NCBI GenBank assembly: GCA_030141605.1
Contig: JAQGDQ010000698.1
Location: 1-64,000, forward strand
Source of the DNA: Tubiluchus corallicola
Lineage: Eukaryota; Priapulida; Priapulimorpha; Priapulimorphida; Tubiluchidae
DNA length: 64,000 bases
Direction: 5' to 3'
In this document: positions 1-10,150 of the stretch, one piece after another
Position numbering within the stretch: position 1 is the stretch's first letter
Layout of the letters: each line of letters starts with the position of its first letter
The notes under the pieces: model-generated
Seen by the model: only the letters and a program-made list of their open reading frames with translations
What the model was told of the DNA's origin: nothing
Database searches by the model: none
Position numbers and translations under genes: made by a program

Positions 1-850
1 TCCGACAACGTACATAGCAACTGACGTATGTATATATACGTTCGTTAGTATCCGACAACGTACATAGCAACTGACGTATGTATATATATATATATATCGG
101 TATATATATATATATCGGTCTTTCTTACGGTAAGACGGAAATATAGGTTGAAAAAGCTGCTTATCACCATACAAAGTTAATTATTTCAGCTCTACAGCTT
201 GCTAATATCTAAAAAATTATGAATATTCAACTCTGTAATTAGCAACTAAGATTGACAAAACATAAAGAAACATAGCATAGCCGTCAAAACATAACGACAA
301 ATATTTGAAGACTGTCATGCCCTCTACATTACAGGTTATTTTACCACACATAGAAAGTTAGCTGAATATAGATAAAGCATCTATCACCCGGCTATTCATC
401 TGCTGTCAATGGTGATTTATTTGTGTCCTCATTAACATTTTTCGGCTTTTAAGAAGATGATTCAATATTCAGCTAACTTTCTATGTGTGGTAAAATAAAC
501 TGTAATGTAGAGGGCATGACAGTCTTCAAATATTTGTCGTTATGTTTGACGGCTATGCTATGTTTCTTTATGTTTTGTCAATCTTAGTTGCTAATTACAG
601 AGTTGAATATTCATAATTTTTTAGATATTAGCAAGAAAGCTGTAGAGCTGAAATAATTAACTTTGTATGGTGATAAGCAGCTTTTTCAACCTATATTTCC
701 GTCTTACCGTAAGAAAGACCGATATATTTATATATATATATACATACGTCAGTTGTTATGTACGTTGTCGGATACTAACGAACGTTCTCGGATACTATAT
801 ATAATATGCTATAATACGCTAAGTGCTATGTATGTTGTCGGATACTAACG
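1..850. repeat. Large foldback (inverted-repeat) element, left end outside window
   Basis: The stretch up to 369 is the near-perfect reverse complement of 465 to about 785, leaving a spacer of about 95 bases (370-464). Matching anchors are gttagctgaatat at 357-369 against atattcagctaac at 465-477, and tccgacaacgtac near 51 against gtacgttgtcgga at 760-772. The outer part of each arm carries subterminal direct repeats of about 50 bases built on tccgacaacgtacatagcaa, twice at the left start and again near 826-850 on the right. No transposase reading frame is present, so this is a non-autonomous foldback element or giant MITE. Its target duplication cannot be read because the left end is cut. 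Confidence 0.8.
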
Positions 851-1251
851 ATTTATTGGTCCTTAAGACTAATACAATGCATCTAAAGCCACAGAACTGC
901 ATGTTGTGATACTCGGTCAAAGGACCACCAGGAAATGACAACCTTTGTAAACACTTAATAGCACAAGCCGCAATCTATTATAATTCATTATAATTTTGTA
1001 GTTTCAGTTAGTTTATTAGTAAATTAGCTCTTAATCAGGCTATCACTTGATAATTACATTTTCTGCACGAATTTTCCAAAAACGGATTGAGTTAAAATGC
1101 GGTGTAATTACACTATAAACTCCCTCAAAGAAAAAGCTGTCCTGAAACCTGTTTAATAAAATTGCTGCAAAAGACTGAATGAAAAAATGCTGCCAAAATT
1201 TTATTGTTTCACCTATAAAAATTCTCGCAAGATTTTTTTGCTTATTTACAG
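851..1251. other. AT-rich DNA, probable intron upstream of the K+ channel beta-like exon
   Basis: No coding signal was seen. The stretch ends in a pyrimidine-rich tract and an acceptor (ttatttacag) directly before the exon at 1252, so at least its 3' part is intron. Confidence 0.4.
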
Positions 1252-1584
1252 TGCTCATACGTGTCTTGTGTGACGGAGAAGGTGAAAAAATGGGAAACGA
1301 AATACGGTCAAGTGGGCAGCACTTTCAAGTGTCATTTCAACCCATACGACTCAGCTCAAGTTATCCGGCAAAAGCGTTTCAACGAAACAGTGTTGTTACA
1401 TTCTGTGTTATGGCCTATTGGCCTCATCTTAGGTGGTTGCATTGTGATGCTGGTGCTTGTTAAAGTGGCGAAGTTGAACGTGCGTGGCGACATATATTCA
1501 ACGCCATTAGATACTGCCGTTGAAGACAGAGATTTCTTTTTTAATAGACAAGAAACAAGCAATCCTATTTCGAGACCCTTGTAG
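1252..1584 (+). CDS. BK channel beta subunit-like protein, last coding exon (partial)
   Basis: After the acceptor at 1241-1251 the frame stays open for 110 codons to TAG. It encodes the end of an extracellular loop with cysteines at exon residues 1, 6 and 27, a sequon NET at 44, then one hydrophobic segment at about 47-72 and a short cytoplasmic tail. The order FKC, NP, a basic stretch, LLHSVLWP, GG, then MLVLVKVAKL follows the conserved C-terminal half of KCNMB (slo-beta) proteins, where the second transmembrane helix begins with F/LWP and has a GG pair. These are accessory subunits of large-conductance calcium-activated K+ channels. The first transmembrane helix and most of the loop must lie upstream. 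The family call rests on pattern and length; a more distant two-TM channel accessory protein is possible. Codon phase at the acceptor is not fixed because the previous exon is absent. Confidence 0.6.
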   Translation, partial: CSYVSCVTEKVKKWETKYGQVGSTFKCHFNPYDSAQVIRQKRFNETVLLHSVLWPIGLILGGCIVMLVLVKVAKLNVRGDIYSTPLDTAVEDRDFFFNRQETSNPISRPL

Positions 1585-3090
1585 CAGTGGACACTTTAAC
1601 CCTGTAGCACGTGCATTGAGTACAGCGAGCATAAAAACGTTGTCGACAAGCACGCTTTTTATGCGTGGCAACGTAACAACGCAACATTATTAATTTTGCC
1701 AAATCATAAAATTCGTCAATATGTAACAAATTTTGTATTATGTAACAATTATCGTGTAACTATTTTTGCGTCATTATGTAGCAATCATTATAATAGCAAA
1801 ATTTTATTTTCTTTACTCTGGATTATATAGCAAATGTCATAATATAAAAATTATTAATGTTTCCAAAATTAAACTGATGACATTAGTGCCCACCAGTGCC
1901 TAAAAATCATTTTATCTATATTCGGTAAAGGATAGCAGACTAGGTGACTTTATAGTCTTTTCGCTATCCTTTCTCTAGTTCTAGATCTATTTATTCATTT
2001 TAACCATTCTTCAAAACCTATTAACGATTCTTTTATTAATCATGTGTTATTGTAGTATTATAAAGAGATAAATAAATTAAAATTGAATTGAATTAAAAAA
2101 ATGATGCATTATGCAACAGACTAACGTAAGTTTAGTCCTGTTTGTGGATGTGCATGTTATGGTGTGTATGGGGCTAGTTATTAGACTAGATCAATCTCTT
2201 TCTGTTCTAGTTGTGGTTTTGGCTCCAGTTCGATATGGCCTTTCTGATGTCCGTCTATTAGAGGCCTGGTCTGCCTGAGTCTGATCTGGAAGAGTCCGTG
2301 TTTGCGTAATTTGCTCTGAACTGGAAAATGATCCCAAACGAAAAAGAGCATTTTTGGATCCGGCACGGTCCTAATCATTATTATTCTTGGTCATGTTGTT
2401 GGGGAAACTCTTATATATCATTATCAGGCATACATTTTTCAATTTGGTTTGAATCAGAGCAAATCCAACCTGACTGGACGTCTGACAGACCAGACCTAGC
2501 ATTGACTGGCCAGAAACCGCATCTCGAGTAGATCAAACCTCAGATAGACCAGACTCCTGACTGACCATCCACAGACTGCCAGATAAGCCAGATCTAAAAA
2601 GGAAAGAAACTGACCGAGTTCAATAATTAGACAACATCGATATCGTAGCAAGACCCACCCATAGACCACGACTGCAATCTTTTTTGTTACGTAGTAAATG
2701 TTACACAGTTTTATGATATGTTGTGACGAGTTTTACGATTTGTTACATAATGCAGCATTTTTGTTGCATAATGCTACATTATTGCATAAAGAAACCTTAA
2801 CTTCGATTAATCACTCAGACTAAAATTGGGTTCACGTAGGCCCACTGATTTGTTCTTAGTGCATGTATTGGAGTTTTATACTTATCACTAAAGTCAAAAA
2901 CGCTTGAAAAAAATTTAAAAATCAATTTGCATTTTAAGTACATTTAAATTCTAAAATCTCACAAACAAGCCCAAATAACTAGTAAGTAACCTTCTAAATC
3001 TAAAATTCTGAATCTCACAATTATCGCATGTAGCTATCTTTTTGCATCGTGTAGATTTACAGTCATCATCATCATTTACGTACTTTTACG
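1585..3090. other. Intergenic; 3' UTR of the beta-like gene and retroposon debris
   Basis: The 3' UTR of the preceding gene should start here. AATAAA occurs near 2069, followed by an attgaattgaatt tail that looks like the 3' end of a LINE-like retroposon. The stretch 2180-2640 has loosely repeated gaccagac/ctgactg words but no convincing gene. Confidence 0.35.
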
Positions 3091-3095
3091 TTCTA

Positions 3096-3520
3096 AAACA
3101 TGGAACGCTTTACCTGTTCATGCATCATCCCTCAAATCCAGACATGTATCTGCTAAATCTTTTTGCAGTATATCTGATCTGCATACGTTTATAGCTGACC
3201 CACTCTCGGCTTTTTTGTCGTTTCAAGAGCTTTACATAATGCTATAGGAAGAGGAGATTCTTGTGGAAGTTTTAGTACATGCTCAGTCCAGTGCAATCTT
3301 TTTACTTGGATTTGTTTACTCCAAGGGTTCCTCTTCACCACATTATACAGATATACAGATCAACATTGGATATTCTGTTATGTCATTTAATGCCCAAGAG
3401 TTTTGTATAGAGACTATGTGAAAAGCCTCAATTGCTTTCTACTGTTTAACTTTTATTGTAACTTTTATTGTAACTTTTTGCTCAGCATTGTGTAAAAATA
3501 CAACTTCAACTAAATTTGAA
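3096..3520 (+). mobile_element. Decayed non-LTR retrotransposon (LINE) 3' end
   Basis: One frame from about 3099 reads TWNALPVHASSLKSRHV, which matches the W-N-x-L-P then A-S-S-L-x-x-F/K signature at the C-terminus of many CR1/L2/jockey-type ORF2 proteins. It is followed by AT-rich sequence with a repeated cttttattgtaa unit and an A-rich tail near 3490-3520. Only the last part of the element remains. Confidence 0.5.
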
Positions 3521-4154
3521 ATGATCCACACTTTGGTTTCAAGAGAGTCTTATTTTGAAAAACCGTTGTGAAATCTGTATAAGCAAACAATGCTAGAATT
3601 GTCCTTTGTTGCATATCGGCTTCAGTGTCTAATAAGCTACCTAGCTATATTTTCTACATTTTTTCCACGAATCGTTACCTCCTCGCTGAATGTACATGTA
3701 ATTGTGTTCAGTTTTCGTATGGTCGACTTTAAGATTAGATTATATTTTTCTAAACGGCGGCTGATGGTGCATTATGTGACTCCTCTACATTAGCTGTAAT
3801 GTAAGCAATATCATCCGCAAATTGCATGGAGATTAAAGATGAAGGTCTTCCAAATATAGCATAATTAATTATGTTCAACTAGCGTATCTCATTTAAAGTT
3901 TCCTAATTATGGTATGTGTATTTATGGTCCTTCATTTCTTCACAATGCATAACAGTTATCGTCTGTCATAGCTACAGCAAAAAAAGTAAAAAGAGGGGAC
4001 ACAAACAATCTCCTTGATGTACACAGACGGAGAACAGTAGAACAGAATGGCGTGCTCGTCCTTTACCGCTTTACGGACTAAGGTTTTGCAAGAATGGGTT
4101 TTGAGTAAAAGGAAATCAAATGAATTAAATTTTTACCTCGGGGTTCTAAAAGTA

Positions 4155-4445
4155 ACCGTACTCAGGGCCTATTTCAGGGGGGGGGGGGGGGGTAAGTGGG
4201 GATACTTCCCCGGGGCCTCACCCTATAGGGGGCCTCGCGCCGAGGTAACATTTTTTGCTTTATGCGAACATTCAATTGTTCTTTCCTTTAACAACTGTAT
4301 AACTCCATATTTTCTCTTCGAAAATGCTTCTCCGGCGTTCTAGCAGTTCAAAAATTTTCTGGTGCTTCGCCCCCCCCCCCGAGGGGGCCTCACACGCCCC
4401 ACTTCCCCGGGCCTCGCTTAGGCTGAAATAGGCCCTGACCGTACT
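4155..4445. mobile_element. hAT-type MITE with perfect 8-bp target duplication
   Basis: The element proper is 4163-4437. It begins cagggcctatttcag and ends ctgaaataggccctg, a perfect 15-base terminal inverted repeat, and is flanked on both sides by accgtact (4155-4162 and 4438-4445). An 8-bp duplication with CAGGG-type ends is characteristic of hAT transposons. The inside is a G-run/C-run arrangement and has no transposase frame. Confidence 0.92.
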
Positions 4446-4756
4446 GTATACTTTGCTACAGTTAACGTATTTGAAAGAACGTGCTTAAATTTTATAATTA
4501 TCTGTATCATATTTATCGTACGTGTAAGGGCAAAAAAAATTCACAATTGTGCGCTTCATGAGTTAAAGTCCGATATTTAGATTAGGTGATTATTGTGTAC
4601 AAATTTTCGTCAAAGGCCTTTTCTGGATCTGTGAGGGATTCAGAATTGGGATTCAGAAATGTGATCATATCTGCACTAATGATCATATCTGCACTCATAT
4701 CTGCACTCTTTCTTTCGTTTGTTTATGCAAATACAAATAATTAAAAATAATTTTAA

Positions 4757-4829
4757 TTCTTGGAATCGAACCCACCCCCCGCAGCAAAGAAGCAAGTACT
4801 CTCCAAATGCAATTACGTTGCCCAAATAC
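4757..4829 (-). repeat. tRNA-like sequence, probable SINE head or tRNA pseudogene
   Basis: The minus strand contains gtgggttcgattcc, a good polymerase III B box / T-arm. It is preceded by gagagtacttgcttctttgctgc, which resembles the D-stem to anticodon part of tRNA-derived SINEs, with an A-box-like gtaattgc upstream. Stems are imperfect, so this is not called as a functional tRNA. Confidence 0.45.
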
Positions 4830-7570
4830 GGCTGTATAATCTCTAATTGGGAAATTTAGTTTTAGGAATGTGCCTTTCCAGCGTCATTTACGAATGACAG
4901 AACCATAATCACATTCAATATTAACTAAAATCAAAGCATTCTTAAACACGCCGAATTAAAATGTACCAAATTGCAAAGTCGAAGTAGTTAATATTAAGTA
5001 TGTTATGTTTTCGAATAGTTTTCGTATAGCGCGAGTACTGTTAAATTTATTAAAGTGAGAGACCTAATTTTCACGAACTGCACTGACAAATTAATCAAGT
5101 TTTTAAAAGCTACAGAGAGGACTAGCAAGAGAGTAAAGATGAAACGTTCAAAGCCGAGCTGAAAATTCATAAAGTCGCATTGCAAAGGCTTTCCCTACGT
5201 ACATCATCCAATCTGTGAGTTACCAACACTGGATTGAATCACTATTCTGCATTATAATTGTCTAATGTCAAATATTACGGGGCTTTCGTTTTTTAACAAG
5301 CTCAAAATTAAATTTTAATAAGATTTATTTCTCTTAGATTAGTGAATTACTAAGTAACGTAATTTAACTGTTATCTGTATAAATGTAGATATATTAAGTG
5401 TATTTTAGGCCTACATGTTAACTTATTAATAACGTGTCTTGGATCAAAATTAAAAATGGTTGTCGTTGTAAGGCAATTACCTCTGAGAGTAAATGTGCCT
5501 TGCATGACGAAATTAAATCGTTTTATTGCTGTAGATGGCGTATTCCACAGGGCGCAATTTTGAGAAGTTTGAATGATTACCAGGTTGTAAAACAAAAATA
5601 ATTGTGAATTTGTGATAGTGGTGCGTTCGGTGTTTTTGTTTGTCGTGTGCAAACACCAAAGAGACACATAAACTGAAATAGAAGCCTGAATAAATGAATT
5701 TAATAAAAATGTTACGAAAAGCAAAGAATTGGTGATAACATCAAGAGTTGAACAAGCTTGTAATTGCCTATTCCACAATATGTAGGGAAAAGTGGCAGGT
5801 GCAAATAACAAATTTTATGGTCTTGAGAAACAAGGTGGGTCTACTTTTAAGAGAAATGCACAGATAGTAAATCGTCTCCAATTTGTAAGGTGCTTTAGCA
5901 GTGATACGTTTTACAGCTCTCAATACTGAAAAAGAAAAATTTCATGTCTGACAAAACTGACATTGCACATTTCGTAAGAGGAACGTTTGTTTGCTAAGCT
6001 ATTATTATTATTATTATTGTTGTTGTTGTTGTTGTTGTTGTTATTATTATTATTATTATCAGTAGTAAGAATTTTGGGGTAAAACTATATAAAATCTAAA
6101 AAGTTTGTGCCCTTACTTATTTTTCTCGTCAATCTGTCAATTTTAGCATGATGGTGTGTTTAATTATACAGATATAACATTACGCCGTTCACTCATCGTT
6201 CTTTGTTCCTACAGCCTTTAGTAAAGACGCCACATTGATTATATTAAACAATTTACAATTTTTTAATCATTATAGGAGACTACGTGTTGTAAAAGTATTA
6301 TTGTTAGCAGGGCCATTTGAGGTAAAAGTGGAATCAATCACTTGTGTATGATCAATATCAGTAGTGGCGTTATCACCATCAATATCACACAGTCAACATA
6401 ATTGTCATCGTCGCTATTATTGTCATCATCATTACCAACAATAACGGCAATTGTGAGAAAATTAAGAGCAAAAGTAAAATAACAGCAGCAACCGCAGTAG
6501 CAAACAGCAGAACATAAACATAGTGACTGAATGATCGTAGATCGATTATGATTTAGTCTTTAGTTGACCCTGCAATGCTGAAAAGAACAGCATCGATTCA
6601 TCATCGAATAGTAGTCGTGGATCACAAGAATGTCAATTAAGAAGGTTTCCATATTAACCTAAACTAGTTAGGCAATACCTATCAACAATAGTGCAATCAT
6701 ACCACATGCCGCACTATTTTTCATCAAAATGAATGAGCAGAACATTTCAAGGCTAACATGCTCGTGTCCCATTTTCAGTTGCTCAAAAAAGAACAAACAT
6801 AATCACACAATTTTTAATAGGTTACTTGTTAGCCTTAGAACATTTCGGCTATTTCCATTCTAATAAAAGGGTGGATTTCATATTTTTATTGTGCTTTTTT
6901 ATAGTCAATGTGATGTTTTGTAAACGACATACACTCACTTCTGTAACTGCAATTATTATTGTTGTGTGTATTTTGAAAACACGTAAAATGTTAATTTCAA
7001 TACTAGATAAGGTATAAAATCTTATTCTTCCACTTTTTGCCAACACATTGCCGTCACAAATCACACTCAGAAATAATGTATGGCACAAGGGTAACTATTA
7101 CAAATGTGGGAAATAATCTATTTAATAGTGTCTGCTTTTTGCAGTTACATGTATTTATAAAAACAATTGTATAATGTTATTATGAAAATCACGTTAGAAA
7201 TCGAGTTGATCCTAAATAATGAACTGTTCGACATACTATTATGATTGATAATTATTATGCTTTGGTATAACTACTTGATTTTGATTCGTTTGGATAAAAT
7301 TTATAATAAGATAACAGTTATCCTGAGATAGCACAATAGAAGAAAAAAATTTCTTAAGTTTATTGTGGCCCCTAATTGTCGCCAAAATGGCCCAAATCAG
7401 GCTCGAGGCACCAGATTATCAGATTGACAATGCGATTTTTTAAAAATTACAAAAAGCAAAAAATAAATATACCTAAAACTTAACTAATTGTTAAAATAAT
7501 ATTTACTGCTTCTCTGGCGATTTTGCAATTATTATTCAAATTGTTTTACAAAAAGTTTTACTTATATGCA
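4830..7570. other. Intergenic AT-rich DNA without a supported gene
   Basis: The only long open frame is 5371-5811 on the minus strand (146 codons). It has no recognisable motif, splice context or homologue that I recognise and is not called as a gene. The stretch includes a triplet microsatellite at 6000-6059 and degenerate TCA-type triplets near 6360-6440. Confidence 0.5.
6000..6059. repeat. Compound (ATT)n-(GTT)n-(ATT)n microsatellite
   Basis: Uninterrupted triplets of ATT switch to GTT in the middle and back to ATT. Confidence 0.9.
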
Positions 7571-8360
7571 ATGGATTGCTCGCTAAACACAGGAGGCACT
7601 GATGAACTGGAATTACGTCAAGAATGGATAGATGGACTAATCCGGAAGAACCCCCTCTTCCTACAGCATTATGTAGCGATCTTGAAATGACAAAAAGCTA
7701 AGAGAGGTTTGGCTACTGACGATTATAGATGTACTGCAAAAAGATTTAGCAAGCACAACTCTAGACTGACTGAGGGATCGTGGGCGGTACGGTATGCACA
7801 AACGACGACGATGCGTCTGCCTTTACAAATATAAAGATTTCTTGTATAGCTTTAAAGCGGTTGTTTCAAAACTTCCAAGTAGACGTGCTTCGAGATCTAA
7901 TCGTTTATTTACCTTGAGTACTGATTTCGTTTATTTTAGAAATTTGTCTGCCCACTGTCTACAATAGACTTGATGGGCATACGATGATCTGAGACAGATT
8001 TTACTTGAGACAATGACTAGCGGTTTCTTAAGTGCAGAATGAAATTAAAGTTGTAATAATTAAATTAGCTTTACTGTTTTTTTTGGCGTTTTCGTGGTGT
8101 TATGTGATCTAAATTGTGCTTGACTTTCAAGTAACCGGACATACACGCTTTACTGCATTGCGTAAATTCTCGAGTGTGTGACGGTGATTATAACAGAATA
8201 TTTATTATTAACATATTTTATGCGACAAACGTGCTAGCAAAGGAATCGGAAATTTAGAAAAGAAATGATCTTCATTTCCGCTGCCACAGGTTGTTGAAAT
8301 GAATTCAAGAGCTTGAAGAAGAAATGTGACAGGGACTTGGGCTTGAAAACTGGACTGAGT

Positions 8361-10114
8361 ATGAATTGTTCAAACCGTCCACGTATTTTGCGCAGCCCAC
8401 TTACAGGATTGACACCAACGAAACAACAGTGTCCACTTAGTGCTGAGCGGCCATGGTTTGAAGCAAGAGGGAGAACACCAATGTATACGCGCAGGCACAA
8501 TGCTAAATATTCCAGCTTTTATAATCCAGCCATTTCATGCGATAAAGAGAACCTCTACCACAGAAACTGCTGCAAGCCAATAGGATCGTTGTCTTCAAAA
8601 TTAGTATATTCAAACAGGAAAATGCGATCCAGGGGTGGAAAGCTTCTTGTGAACGCAGTGACCTCACCTAAGCAAAAGAAACCAGAAGGAAAGCATGATG
8701 GCGAGGTGGTGGTAAGAGGACTTAATAAATTAAAGCAGTGCATGTTAGGCTTAGATGCAACAAGTTTTTTGTTGTAGAAAGCTAATAATTTTTAATGCTT
8801 TGCTGAGGATTTAATTAAAACCCTGAAATATCACAATGAGTAATTTCTGTTATCATTTAATCGTTAGGCCTAGTTAATTTTTTAATTAATTAAACTTTAA
8901 AGAAATTCCATCTTTCACATTTATAAACTACAGTAGGCATATGTCGATTTTTTTATGCTCAGATAAACACGCTTTTTAAACTGTATTTAGACTATATTAA
9001 TAGAATATTTCAGGTGAGTGAGTCTGCTTCTAGTCTCGCCCAAGCTCGGCTAAACACCATTGCAGCCAAACTTGATGATCCATTTATTGCAGAGCTACAT
9101 TTAGAAGCATTGCGAAAACTGAAACTATCTAGTAACGGAACTTCTGAATCAAAAGGGTGCGCTTTTTAAAACTTCTTGTTAAATTTAATTATAATCAAAG
9201 TTCTGCCTTGAATATTACATTCTTATCCATTTATGGTTGACTTACAAAAATCCTAAAATCAAGAGAACATTTCGGTTAATTTGACATTGAAAAAAAACAT
9301 CTTCGTAACAGCAATTGGAACATTTAATAAACAATGGCAGTCATCAGAGAACAAACCTCGAGCATTTGGCTCATTTACTAACTGATATATGATTGTATTG
9401 TTCTGAGTTTTGTGACGACATAATTACAGTTTTCCTGTACAAACCTGTAGTTAATTGATAAAAGTTTATTTTCTTTCATTATTCTTAATCAATCATTGCC
9501 GAAATTGAAAAGGTTTTTCCTTGGCTGGCACGGTGGTGCCACTCCAGAAAGTTTCTGTTAAGTAGTTTTTACATATTCTTGTTAACAGACAGGTAAACAA
9601 ACAGCAATGAAAAAAATTGCCAAAATAAAAAATTGAAAATACACGATTTTCTTTGTTTTCCATTTTTTATCGTCCCGTGTATACTAATTGGTTAATTATG
9701 TTAATTTTTTTCTTTTTCTTCCTGGAATTTTGGTTACAAGATGCTCTCAACAGAAATATGGTACTTAGAAACAAATATGCTACGACATTTTGTCAGCAGA
9801 TGCACAAATATGTTATGACATTTTAGATAAGTGGCTATACTTGTTAGGTATACTTACGATATTGTGGAACTGTAAATTTTCTCTTCATTTTGCGTTTTGG
9901 GATTTAGCAATGAAAAGTTTTCAGCGATGGCTGAGGGTATTGACAAGTCATATACAGACGATAAAGACGGTGCGTTTGGAGAAGAATATAGACCTAAGAA
10001 ACATGACTGTACGTACAGTATATATATAAATTTAGTCATTTAATATCAACGGCTGTGCTAATAGATTCCTCTAAATTTGGTTGAATCGTATTAATTTCGG
10101 TGGTATGGGCGGTA

Positions 10115-10150
<36 letters not shown>

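Noticed and set aside
4166-4343. Open frame running through the G-rich stretch on the plus strand
   Set aside because: Lies across the hAT MITE; composition follows the G run.
8234-8777. The full open frame on the plus strand and a minus-strand frame here
   Set aside because: Only the part up to the donor at 8712 fits the MIIP gene structure; the frame past the donor is intron, and the minus-strand frame is a shadow.
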